Shown here: positions 39,121-47,418 of the stretch, piece after piece | Position numbering within the stretch: the stretch's first letter is position 1 | How the letters are laid out: the number at the start of each line of letters is the position of its first letter | Source of the DNA: Caulobacter sp. | GTDB taxonomy: Bacteria > Pseudomonadota > Alphaproteobacteria > Caulobacterales > Caulobacteraceae | Length of the DNA: 64,000 nt | Assembly (NCBI RefSeq): GCF_017744445.1 | Contig: NZ_JAGIBH010000001.1 | Span: 260,178-324,177, forward strand | Direction: 5' to 3' | Translations under genes and position numbers: made by a program | The notes under the pieces: generated by a model | The model's database searches: none | The model's input: only the letters and a program-made list of their open reading frames with translations | Told to the model about the DNA's origin: nothing

Positions 39121-39618
39121 TTACCCCAGCGGGCTCACATACGGGCTGATCAGGCCCAGCGGCACGGCCGTCGAGTTCTTGACGCCGCGGATCACGATGC
39201 GGCTCTCGATGTTCGACACCAGGCCCAGCGACAGCAGTTTGTCGCGCAGGAATTCGTCGAAGGCGCGCATGTCGCGGGTGACGATGCGCATCTCGTAGTC
39301 GGCGGCGCCGGTCACGGTGGCGCACTGCACGACCTCGGCCCACTTGCCGACCGCCTGTTCGAACGTGTCCAGATTTTCCTTGGTCGGAAGGGACAGCTTC
39401 ACGGTGCAATAGACTTCGAAGCCCAGACCCAGCTTTTCGCGGTCCAGGATCGTGACGCGGCGCTGGATGACGCCGGCGTCTTCCAGCCTTTTGATCCGGC
39501 GCCAGCACGGGCTGGACGACAAACCGACTCGTTCGGCGATCTCCGCGACGGACAGTCCGGCGTCGTGTTGGATCAGATCGAGGATCTTGGCATCCACGGC
39601 GTCGAGTTGTTCGGACAA
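39121..39618 (-). CDS. Lrp/AsnC-family regulator, likely for indolepyruvate oxidoreductase
   Basis: A 165-residue regulator. The N-terminal HTH is AEIAERVGLSSSPCWRRIKRLE, followed by the RAM effector-binding domain (VVQCATVTGAADYEMRIV). It is divergent from the indolepyruvate ferredoxin oxidoreductase gene, and the 142-bp gap contains three repeated TTGnGYAA motifs. The natural effector is probably an amino acid or its keto acid (Trp, Phe, Tyr or branched chain), by analogy with Lrp proteins that control their divergent catabolic gene. Confidence 0.92.
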   Translation of the reverse strand: MSEQLDAVDAKILDLIQHDAGLSVAEIAERVGLSSSPCWRRIKRLEDAGVIQRRVTILDREKLGLGFEVYCTVKLSLPTKENLDTFEQAVGKWAEVVQCATVTGAADYEMRIVTRDMRAFDEFLRDKLLSLGLVSNIESRIVIRGVKNSTAVPLGLISPYVSPLG

Positions 39619-39655
39619 GAAATTCCTCCCCCCAGCGGGCGTTGACGCTCACTTC

Positions 39656-39727
39656 TTGCGCAAAACGACCGCGAGTCGGGCACGCCTTGGGCAAACAATT
39701 TCCGCGCTTCTATAAGATATTGCGTAA
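39656..39727. promoter_or_regulatory. Three TTGnGYAA sites, probable Lrp operator array
   Basis: TTGCGCAA (39656-39663), TTGGGCAA (39687-39694) and TTGCGTAA (39720-39727) lie 31 and 33 bp apart, close to three helical turns, between the Lrp-type gene and its divergent target. The spacing fits wrapping of DNA around an Lrp octamer. Confidence 0.65.
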
Positions 39728-39760
39728 CGGGCGGGAAGACCCAGGAGGAAAATTTTTGCT

Positions 39761-42700
39761 ATGCGGCACTCGGAAGTCACGCTCGACGACAAATATCTGC
39801 TCGAAGATGGTCGCGCGTTCATCACCGGCGTGCAGGCGCTCCTGCGGGTCCTGCTCGATCGAAAGCGCCTGGATCGCCTCGCGGGGCTGAACACCGGCGG
39901 CTACCTCTCGGGCTACCGCGGCTCGCCCCTGGGCGGCCTCGACCAGCAGGCCGCGCGCATCAAGACGCTGCTGACTGGCCACGACGTGGTCTTCCAGGAA
40001 GGCCTCAACGAGGACCTGGCCGCCACCGCCGTTTGGGGCAGCCAGCAGGCCAATCTCTTCCCCGGCGCGCTTTATGATGGCGTGTTCGGCATGTGGTACG
40101 GCAAGGCGCCCGGCGTCGACCGCACCGGCGACGTCTTCAAGCATGCCAATTTCGCCGGCGTCTTCCCGACCGGCGGCGTGCTGGCGGTGGCCGGCGATGA
40201 CCACGGCTGCAAGAGCTCGACCCTGCCGTCGCAATCGGAATTCGCCTTCCAGGACTTCGAGATGCCGGTGCTGTCGCCGGCCGACGTGCAGGAGGTTCTC
40301 GACTACGGCCTGCTGGGCATTTCCATGTCGCGCTTCTCGGGCCTGTGGACGGGCATGATCGCCCTGGCCGACACCATGGATAGCGGCGTCACCATCGACG
40401 TCTCGCTGGACCGCCACAAGGTGGTGATCCCCGACTTTGCCTTCCCGCCGGGCGGCCTGGGCATCCGCCTGAAGGACCAGCCGATGGAGAAGGAGCGGCG
40501 CATGCGGCTCCACAAGATCCCGGCCGCCCTCGCTTTCGCCCGCGCCAACAACATCGACCGCGTGGTGCTGGGCGCCTCGCACGTGCGTGTCGGCAAGGCC
40601 CGCTTGGGCATCGTCTGCCAGGGCCAGGCCTACAAGGATGTGCTGGAGGCCTTCACGGCCATGGGCATGACCCTGCAGGAAGCCGCCGACCTGGGCGTCT
40701 CCATCTATAAGGTGGGCATGCCGTGGCCGCTGGAGCCGCTGGGCCTGCGCGCCTTCGCCGCCGGTCTCGAGACCCTGATGGTCATCGAGCACAAGCGCGC
40801 CCTGATCGAGCCCCAGGCTCGGGCCGCGCTTTATGATCTGCCCGCCCAGGCGCGTCCGCGCGTCATCGGCAAGACCGACGAGAAGGGCGGGCCGCTGCTG
40901 TCGGAGCTGGGCTCGCTGTCGGTGGCCGAAATCGCCCTCGCCATCTACGACCGCCTGCCGGACGGCCCGCACATGGAGCGGGCCCGCGCCTATCTGAACC
41001 GTGTCTCGGCCGCCGGCGTCGCCGCCGTCAGCCTGGCCGCCGACCAGGCCCGCAAGCCGTTCTTCTGCTCGGGCTGCCCGCACAACAGCTCGACCAAGCT
41101 GCCCGAGGGCTCGCGCGCCCTGGCCGGCATCGGCTGCCACTATATGGCCGGGTTCAACGACCCGATGACCGACCTCAACACCCACATGGGCGGCGAGGGC
41201 CTGACCTGGGTGGGCGCGGCGCCGTTCACCAGCGAAAAGCACGTCTTCCAGAACCTGGGCGACGGCACCTACAACCACTCCGGTTCGCTGGCCATCCGGG
41301 GCGCGGTCGCGGCCAAGACCAACATCACCTACAAGCTGCTCTATAATGACGCCGTCGCCATGACCGGCGGCCAGCGCGCCGAGAGCGGCTTCACCCCCGC
41401 CCAGATCACCCGCCAGCTGGCGGCCGAGGGCGTGGCCAAGACGGTCATCGTCGTCGACGAGCTGGAGCGCTATCAGGGCGTCACCGACCTGGCCCCCGGC
41501 GTCGAGATCTTCCCGCGCTCGGACCTGATGCGCGTGCAGGAGATGCTGCGCGACACGCCCGGGACCACGGTGCTGCTGTACGACCAGACCTGCGCCACCG
41601 AAAAGCGCCGCCGCCGCAAGCGCGGCAGCATGCCTAAGGCGACCAAGCGCGTCTTCATCAACCCGCTGGTCTGCGAAGGCTGCGGCGACTGCTCGGTGAA
41701 GTCCAACTGCGTCTCGGTCGAGCCCCTGGCCACCGAGTTTGGCCGCAAGCGCAAGATCAACCAGTCGTCCTGTAACCAGGACTATTCTTGCGTCGAAGGC
41801 TTCTGCCCGTCGTTCATCACCCTGGAGGGGGCCGAGAACGCGCAAGTCAAGAAGCTGCCGGCGGCCCTGACCGCCGAGTCGACGCCGCTGCCCGAGTTCG
41901 AGCCGCTGACCGGCGTGCGCAAGATCCTGTTCACGGGCGTGGGCGGTACCGGCGTCACCACCGTGGCCTCGATCCTGGCCATGGCCGCCCATATCGACGG
42001 CCGCGCCGGCAGCGTCGTGGACATGACTGGCTTGGCCCAAAAGGGCGGCTCGGTGTTCAGCCACGTCAAGATCGGCGAAACCGAGGACAGCATCGTCGGC
42101 GGCCGCGTCGCCGCGGCCAGCACCGACGTGCTGATCGCCTGCGACCTGCTGGTGGCCGCTTCGCCGGAAGGCCTGTCGCTGTACGCCAAGGACCGCACGC
42201 GGGCCTTCGGCAACAGCGACTTTGCCCCCACCGCCGAGTTCGTCACCAGCCGCGACGTGCGTTTCGACAGCGGGGCCATGGCGCGTCGCGTGAAGGGCGC
42301 GACCCAGACCTTCGACGCCTGCCCGGCGCAGCGCCTGGCGGAAACCGAGTTCGGCGACGCCATCTACGCCAACATGATCATGGTCGGCTTCGCCTGGCAG
42401 CGCGGGGTGATCCCGCTGTCGAGCCGCGCGCTCTATCGCGCCATCAAGCTGAACGGCGTCGACGCCGAGGCCAACCTGCAGGCCTTCGAGCTGGGCCGCC
42501 GCGTGGCGCACGACCCGACCGCGATCGAAGTGAAAGAGGACAAGGTCGCCACGCCCGAGGTCATGCCGCTGGACGAGCTGATCGCCCACCGCATCCGCGA
42601 GCTGACGGCCTACCAGAACGCCGCCTACGCCCAGCGCTATGCCGACAAGGTGGCCAAGGTCCGCGCGGCCGAAGCCGCTCTTGGCGGTGAGGCCCTGACC

Positions 42701-43192
42701 CGCGCGGCGGCCGTCAACCTCTACAAGCTGATGGCCTACAAGGACGAGTACGAGGTCGCGCGGCTCTATACCGACGGCCGGTTCGCGGCCGAGCTGGCCG
42801 GGACCTTCAAGGGCGGCCAGGCCAAGGTCTGGCTGTCGCCGCCGCTGCTGGCGCCCAAGGGCCCGGACGGCAAGCCCAAGAAGATCGCCTTCGGCGGCTG
42901 GATGCTCGATGTCGCCTTCCCGATGATGGCGAAGATGAAGGGCCTGCGCGGCGGCGCCTTGGACATCTTCGGCCATACCGAGGAGCGCAAGATGGAGCGC
43001 GGTCTGATGGCCAGCTACGAAGTCACCCTTGATCGCCTGGCCGCCGGCCTCTCGGCCGAGAGCCTGCCGCTGGCGGTCAAGATCGCCGAGATCCCGCAGC
43101 AGATCCGCGGCTACGGCCACGTCAAGGACGCCTCGGTGGTCACCGCCAAGGCGGCCGAGGCCAAGCTGTGGGAGCAGTGGTGCGGTAGCTAG
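39761..43192 (+). CDS. Indolepyruvate ferredoxin oxidoreductase, fused alpha-beta form
   Basis: A 1143-residue TPP-dependent enzyme that oxidatively decarboxylates aryl-pyruvates (from Trp, Phe or Tyr) to aryl-acetyl-CoA, with electrons passed to ferredoxin. The IorA part comes first (GYLSGYRGSPLGGLDQQ, then a TPP region around FTSEKHVFQNLGDGTYNHSG). A ferredoxin-like insert with NPLVCEGCGDCSVKSNC and DYSCVEGFCPS should hold iron-sulfur clusters. The IorB-like gamma part follows (LFTGVGGTGVTTVASILAMA). A perfect AGGAGG lies at 39743-39748. The three-part fused form is the usual alpha/betaproteobacterial version. Its stop shares CTAG with the convergent gene. Confidence 0.93.
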   Translation: MRHSEVTLDDKYLLEDGRAFITGVQALLRVLLDRKRLDRLAGLNTGGYLSGYRGSPLGGLDQQAARIKTLLTGHDVVFQEGLNEDLAATAVWGSQQANLFPGALYDGVFGMWYGKAPGVDRTGDVFKHANFAGVFPTGGVLAVAGDDHGCKSSTLPSQSEFAFQDFEMPVLSPADVQEVLDYGLLGISMSRFSGLWTGMIALADTMDSGVTIDVSLDRHKVVIPDFAFPPGGLGIRLKDQPMEKERRMRLHKIPAALAFARANNIDRVVLGASHVRVGKARLGIVCQGQAYKDVLEAFTAMGMTLQEAADLGVSIYKVGMPWPLEPLGLRAFAAGLETLMVIEHKRALIEPQARAALYDLPAQARPRVIGKTDEKGGPLLSELGSLSVAEIALAIYDRLPDGPHMERARAYLNRVSAAGVAAVSLAADQARKPFFCSGCPHNSSTKLPEGSRALAGIGCHYMAGFNDPMTDLNTHMGGEGLTWVGAAPFTSEKHVFQNLGDGTYNHSGSLAIRGAVAAKTNITYKLLYNDAVAMTGGQRAESGFTPAQITRQLAAEGVAKTVIVVDELERYQGVTDLAPGVEIFPRSDLMRVQEMLRDTPGTTVLLYDQTCATEKRRRRKRGSMPKATKRVFINPLVCEGCGDCSVKSNCVSVEPLATEFGRKRKINQSSCNQDYSCVEGFCPSFITLEGAENAQVKKLPAALTAESTPLPEFEPLTGVRKILFTGVGGTGVTTVASILAMAAHIDGRAGSVVDMTGLAQKGGSVFSHVKIGETEDSIVGGRVAAASTDVLIACDLLVAASPEGLSLYAKDRTRAFGNSDFAPTAEFVTSRDVRFDSGAMARRVKGATQTFDACPAQRLAETEFGDAIYANMIMVGFAWQRGVIPLSSRALYRAIKLNGVDAEANLQAFELGRRVAHDPTAIEVKEDKVATPEVMPLDELIAHRIRELTAYQNAAYAQRYADKVAKVRAAEAALGGEALTRAAAVNLYKLMAYKDEYEVARLYTDGRFAAELAGTFKGGQAKVWLSPPLLAPKGPDGKPKKIAFGGWMLDVAFPMMAKMKGLRGGALDIFGHTEERKMERGLMASYEVTLDRLAAGLSAESLPLAVKIAEIPQQIRGYGHVKDASVVTAKAAEAKLWEQWCGS

Positions 43193-44016
43193 GGCGCGCG
43201 CTTGTCGTTCGCCACGAGCGCGCGCGCGGTCTTGGTCATGGCCTTCCAGTCATAGACCAGGGCCACGACGGCGGGCGCCGCCAACGGCCCGCCGCCCGCC
43301 AAGGTGGGCCCCTTGAACTGGGCCAGGGTCTGGTTGATGACCTTGACGGCGGCCGGGCTGGTCTTGCCTTCGATCCGGCATTTCTCGAGCAGGCCGGCGG
43401 CGGTGAATTCGCAGAATGCGGTCGAGGAGCCAGTCTCCTGCTGGGCTGCCAGGATCAGTGGGGCGGTCTCGTGTAGATTGGGCTCATCCGTCCAGGAGAT
43501 GTCTCGCGCCTCGCAGACGGCAGCCTTGTCGGGGTCGAATGGGCAGGGCATGCGGATGCTCACAGGCTTCTGGCTGGTCAGCGGCGTCAGGATGAAGCTG
43601 GGCCGACCAGGCGCATAGGTGGGGCGCGGCATGAAGCCTGGCGCGGCCACAACGATCGGAACCACGATGTCGCCGCCGTCGATCGGCTGGCCGTCCTTCA
43701 TGGCGGGTTTTAGCAAAAAGAAACTCGAGAGCTGCAGAGCGGCCTTGCCGATCTTGCCTGGGTCGGGCGCCTCGACAATCACGCGACAGGCGTCGAGTTT
43801 TCCAGCGGCGGTGACTTGGCAGCTCATCACCGCCCAACCGACGGGGATCCTGTCATAGCTGTTGACCGTGCGGCCGACGACGTCGGCGATATCCTGTGCG
43901 CTCGGCTTGCGTACCCATTCCGGTCTCGTGACGGCGCCCTCCGCCGGCGGCGTCTGGGCGCTCGCTGCCGTCGCCGTCAGCACGATGGCCAACGCGGGTC
44001 CGATCCACAACTTCAT
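43189..44016 (-). CDS. Secreted protein with TonB_C-like domains
   Basis: A 275-residue protein with Sec signal MKLWIGPALAIVLTATAASA. The mature part has two weak copies of the TonB C-terminal pattern: GWAVMSCQVTAAGKLDACRV through PAMKDGQPIDGG, and a second with FCEFTAAGLLEKCRIEG. The usual TonB N-terminal membrane anchor and Pro-rich linker are missing, so it cannot be a normal energy transducer; proteins of this kind are common in Caulobacterales and of unknown use. The start was chosen at the signal peptide. Confidence 0.8.
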   Translation of the reverse strand: MKLWIGPALAIVLTATAASAQTPPAEGAVTRPEWVRKPSAQDIADVVGRTVNSYDRIPVGWAVMSCQVTAAGKLDACRVIVEAPDPGKIGKAALQLSSFFLLKPAMKDGQPIDGGDIVVPIVVAAPGFMPRPTYAPGRPSFILTPLTSQKPVSIRMPCPFDPDKAAVCEARDISWTDEPNLHETAPLILAAQQETGSSTAFCEFTAAGLLEKCRIEGKTSPAAVKVINQTLAQFKGPTLAGGGPLAAPAVVALVYDWKAMTKTARALVANDKRAP

Positions 44017-44039
44017 GTCATTCCTCGAGAGCTTCAATC

Positions 44040-45398
44040 TCAGGGTGAGCGGTGGTGGCCCAGTTTGGCAAGGGGGCTTGGGCGGTGCATGACCGCGTAG
44101 AGCACCAGCGTCACCGCGATCAGTCCGCCCGCCGTCAGCGGCGCGGCCAGGTCGCCGGTGGCCACGCGCACGGCGATCAGGCTTACGCATACCGCCGCGC
44201 CCAGGATCGGAACCACGGCCGGCGGCTCGAAGGCGCCGCGTGGCTCGCCGGGGCGTTTGCGCAGCACCAGCAAGGCGATGTTGACCACGCTGAACACGGC
44301 CAGCAGCAGCAGGGCCGTGGCCTCGCCCAGCTGGGTGACATTGCCCATCAGCACCAGGGCCGCGACGATGGCCAGCAGGACGCCGATGGCCACGTGCGGG
44401 GTGCGGCGGGCGGCGTGGACCTTGGATAACGGGCTGGGCAGGCGGCCGTCGCGGGCCATGCCGTACAGCAGGCGCGAGGCGGTGACGTAGTTCACCAGCG
44501 CGCTATTGGCGACGGCGAAGACGGTGATGATCACGAAGGTCCAGCCCGGCAGCCACGGCGCGGCCTGGTTCATGACGGTCGCCAGCGGGGCCTTGGCGTC
44601 GGCGAGCTCGCGCCAGGGGATGACCGAGACGGCGGTGATCGCCACCCCGACATACAGCAGGGCGGTCAGGCCCATGGCGACAATGATCCCGACCGGCAGG
44701 GTGGCGCGCGGATTCTTGACTTCCTCGCCGACATTGATGGTGTCCTCGAAGCCGACGAAGGCGAAGAAGGTCAGGGCCGCGCCCTGCACGATCAGCAGGG
44801 GCACGAGGCCGGTCGCCGCGCCATCGGTTGGGGCGGGGATGTCGAACAGGTCGGCCTGGCCCCAGAACCGCGCGCCGACCAGGATCACCAGCAACAGGCC
44901 GCCGGCCTCGATGAAGGTGCAGACCAGGTTGGCCCAGATCGACTCGCGGATACCCCGGAACACGATGCCGGCCATCAGCAGCACATAGGCCAAGGCGATG
45001 ACCACCGGCGGCACGGCCGCCAGCGCCTTGAAAGTCGAGAGGTTCTCGCCGATCACCCAGGCTCCGGCGGCAATCGAGGTCAGGCCCGAACAGGCCGTGG
45101 CCAGGCCGATGACGTGGGTCAGCAGGCCCTTGCGAAACGCCCTCTGGGTGACATAGGCCGCGCCGCCCGCCTTGGGATACCGCGAGGCCAGCGAAGCGTA
45201 GGACAGTCCCGTCAGCAACGCCGCGACCAGCGCCACCAGGAACGAGGCCCAGACCGCCGACCCCACCTGTCCGGCCGCTTTGCCGATCAAGCCATAGATG
45301 CCCGCGCCCATCATGCTGCCGGCCGCGTACAGCGTCAGCTGCATCGGTCCGATGGCGCGCAGGAGTTCCTCCTTCTCGGGGCGGGCGGGCCTGGTCAT
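44040..45398 (-). CDS. APC-family amino acid permease
   Basis: A 452-residue permease with about twelve to thirteen membrane helices. The first helix has the broken Gly-rich motif YAAGSMMGAGIYGLIGKAAG of the APC superfamily, and FAFVGFEDTINVGEEVKNP is the typical TM6-loop region. It should import or exchange an amino acid or amine. It follows the TonB_C-like gene upstream on the same strand, with only 23 bases between them, and may be co-transcribed with it. Confidence 0.92.
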   Translation of the reverse strand: MTRPARPEKEELLRAIGPMQLTLYAAGSMMGAGIYGLIGKAAGQVGSAVWASFLVALVAALLTGLSYASLASRYPKAGGAAYVTQRAFRKGLLTHVIGLATACSGLTSIAAGAWVIGENLSTFKALAAVPPVVIALAYVLLMAGIVFRGIRESIWANLVCTFIEAGGLLLVILVGARFWGQADLFDIPAPTDGAATGLVPLLIVQGAALTFFAFVGFEDTINVGEEVKNPRATLPVGIIVAMGLTALLYVGVAITAVSVIPWRELADAKAPLATVMNQAAPWLPGWTFVIITVFAVANSALVNYVTASRLLYGMARDGRLPSPLSKVHAARRTPHVAIGVLLAIVAALVLMGNVTQLGEATALLLLAVFSVVNIALLVLRKRPGEPRGAFEPPAVVPILGAAVCVSLIAVRVATGDLAAPLTAGGLIAVTLVLYAVMHRPSPLAKLGHHRSP

Positions 45399-45448
45399 GA
45401 GAAGCCAACGCGCTAGCGTGGCGGGTGGTTCGTGATAGGCTTCGCGGC

Positions 45449-45778
45449 ATGAACAAGCCGGTCACCGTCACGGTCCGCCTCACCGCTGAAGACGCCGCCG
45501 ACCTGCAGGCGCGGGTCGAACGCGGCGAGTTCGCGTCTCTGGACGAGGGGATCGCGGCGGAGCTGGCCGAACTGAACTATCGGCGGGCGGCGGAGATAGT
45601 CGGCGGGGCGGACAAGCTCGAGGCGCTGCTGGATGACCTGGAGGCCGAGTATGATCGGTCGGACGACGTCGTGGAAATCCGGCAATCCATCGAGAAATCA
45701 GTCGCCGAGAATGACTACGAAGACGCCGAGGTCGTGTTCGCTCGCCTGCGCCAGCGCTACGGCGAGATCAGGGATTGA
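45449..45778 (+). CDS. ParD-like antitoxin
   Basis: A 109-residue acidic protein. The N-terminus (KPVTVTVRLTAEDAADLQAR) has the ribbon-helix-helix pattern of ParD-type antitoxins, followed by a charged C-terminal part that would wrap the toxin. It overlaps the toxin gene by four bases (TTGA), as expected for a toxin-antitoxin pair. The start MNKPV is preferred over an in-frame codon at 45425. Confidence 0.85.
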   Translation: MNKPVTVTVRLTAEDAADLQARVERGEFASLDEGIAAELAELNYRRAAEIVGGADKLEALLDDLEAEYDRSDDVVEIRQSIEKSVAENDYEDAEVVFARLRQRYGEIRD

Positions 45779-46062
45779 AGCGACTTCGCTTTTCGCGTCG
45801 CGCGGAGCTTGATCTCATCGATATCGGCGACTGGATCGCTAAGGATCGTCCTCGCGCCGCCCGTCGGTTCGTCGATGGGATCGTCGATCGCGTTCAGAGC
45901 CTGCGCGAGGCGTCGGATATGGGGCCGCTCTACCCTGTCTATGGCGAGGGCGTACGGGGACTTTCTTTCAGGCCCTATGTCATTCTCTATCGCGTTTCAG
46001 GCGACGACGTTTTCATCGAGCGCGTCATCCATGGCGCGCGCCTGCCGAAGAACATCACATGA
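45775..46062 (+). CDS. RelE/ParE-family toxin
   Basis: A 95-residue basic protein of the ParE fold: LRFSRRAELDLIDIGDWIAKD at the start, GPLYPVYGEGVRGLSFRPYVILYRV in the core, and a C-terminal VIHGARLP motif. ParE toxins poison gyrase, RelE types cleave mRNA; ParE is the better match because of the missing RelE catalytic set and ParD partner. The start is TTG overlapping the antitoxin stop. Its own stop overlaps the next gene's ATG (ATGA). Confidence 0.87.
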   Translation: MKRLRFSRRAELDLIDIGDWIAKDRPRAARRFVDGIVDRVQSLREASDMGPLYPVYGEGVRGLSFRPYVILYRVSGDDVFIERVIHGARLPKNIT

Positions 46063-47174
46063 CCACTGAATTCGATTTCGACGCCGTCGTCGTCGGCGCC
46101 GGGGCTGTCGGCCTCGCTTGCGGCTACGCCCTGTCTCAGCGCGGCCTGATCGTCGCTGTGCTGGAGGCCGAGGGGCACATCGGCCAGGGCGTGTCGTCGC
46201 GCAATTCCGAGGTGATCCACGGCGGGCTCTACTATCCGACCGGGTCGCTGAAGGCCAAGCTGTGCGTGCAGGGGCGGCGGCGGCTCTACACGTTCCTCGA
46301 CCTGCACGGCATCGCCTACAAGCGCTGCGGCAAGCTGGTGGTGGCCACGTCCGACGACGAGATCCCGCGCCTGGACGCCATCTGGGACCAGGCCCTGGCC
46401 AACGACGTCGAGGGCATGGAGAAGCTGACCGGCGCGCAGGCCCGAGCGATGGAGCCCGGCCTGAACGCCCACGCGGCCCTGCTGTCGCCGCAGAGCGGCG
46501 TCTTCGCCAGCCACGACTACATGCTGGCCCTGCAGGGCGAGATCGAGGCGGCCGGCGGGGCGGTGGTGCTGTCGACGCCGTTCGAGGGCGCAGAAGCCCT
46601 GCCGGGCGGCGGCTTCACCGTGCGGGCGGGCGGCGCGGATCCGACCAGCCTGACCTGCCGCCTGCTGGTCACCGCGCCGGGTCTCTCGTCCCAGGACGTC
46701 GCGGGGCGGATCGAGGGCTATCCGACCGATCACATCCCCAAGGCCCACTATGGCAAGGGCGTCTATTTCCGCCTGGCCGGCAAGGCGCCGTTCCAGCGGC
46801 TGATCTATCCGCCGCCGATCCACGGGGCCCTGGGCACCCACTACCGCAACGACCTGGGCGGCCAGGCGGTGTTCGGACCGGACCTGGAATATGTGCCGGC
46901 GCCCGACTATTCGGTCGACCCGGCCCGCGCCGAGGCCTTCGCCGCCTATATCCGCAAGTTCTGGCCGGACCTGCCCGACGACAAGCTGGTCCCGGACTAT
47001 GCCGGCGTGCGGCCCAAGCTCCATGGCCCCGACGAGCCCCAGCCCGACTTCCAGCTGCGCGGCGTCGAGGACCACGGCTTCGAAGGGCTGATGGCGCTGT
47101 TCGGCATCGAGAGCCCAGGCCTGACCAGCAGCCTTGCGATTGGCGAGGAGGTCGCGAGCCGCCTGCTGGGCTAG
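46059..47174 (+). CDS. FAD-dependent oxidoreductase, L-2-hydroxyglutarate dehydrogenase-like
   Basis: A 371-residue flavoenzyme of the DAO fold. The N-terminal FAD motif is VVVGAGAVGLACGYALSQRG, followed by SSRNSEVIHGGLYYPTGSLKAKLC, which is the signature of the L2HGDH/LhgO group that oxidises L-2-hydroxyglutarate to 2-oxoglutarate. The C-terminal FGIESPGLTSSLAIGEEV closes the FAD site. Its ATG overlaps the toxin stop in ATGA, so it is translationally coupled to a toxin-antitoxin module, which is odd for a metabolic enzyme. The exact substrate is inferred only from the family. Confidence 0.88.
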   Translation: MTTEFDFDAVVVGAGAVGLACGYALSQRGLIVAVLEAEGHIGQGVSSRNSEVIHGGLYYPTGSLKAKLCVQGRRRLYTFLDLHGIAYKRCGKLVVATSDDEIPRLDAIWDQALANDVEGMEKLTGAQARAMEPGLNAHAALLSPQSGVFASHDYMLALQGEIEAAGGAVVLSTPFEGAEALPGGGFTVRAGGADPTSLTCRLLVTAPGLSSQDVAGRIEGYPTDHIPKAHYGKGVYFRLAGKAPFQRLIYPPPIHGALGTHYRNDLGGQAVFGPDLEYVPAPDYSVDPARAEAFAAYIRKFWPDLPDDKLVPDYAGVRPKLHGPDEPQPDFQLRGVEDHGFEGLMALFGIESPGLTSSLAIGEEVASRLLG

Positions 47175-47175
47175 C

Positions 47176-47317
47176 CCTCATCCCGTCTCCCCGGCGAAAG
47201 CCGGGGTCCAGATCGAACCCGAGCGCTTGAAAGTCTGGCGCCGCGGTGTGGTGCGGACACCCAAACCTCTCAGGATGAACCTGGGTCCCGGTTTTCGCCG
47301 GGAAGATCGGATTGGGG
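47176..47317. repeat. Intergenic palindromic repeat, family C, copy 1
   Basis: End hairpin CCCCGGC-GAAA-GCCGGGG on the left and CCCGGTTTTCGCCGGG on the right, with GGTCCAG and CTGGGTCCC inside. Same plan as family B but with a different hairpin stem and a longer middle. It follows the flavoenzyme gene. Confidence 0.8.
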
Positions 47318-47418
47318 GATGGCCGCATGACAAATCGTTCATGTGGCTAAGCCTTGGCCGCGCTCCCGCGCGTGCTAGCAATTTAAGCTTCCGGAGTTTC
47401 TAGGGCGAGGGGCGTCCC

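Noticed and set aside
39710..43120. A 1136-codon open frame opposite indolepyruvate oxidoreductase
   Set aside because: Same reason: mirror of the strong coding bias, no recognisable domain.
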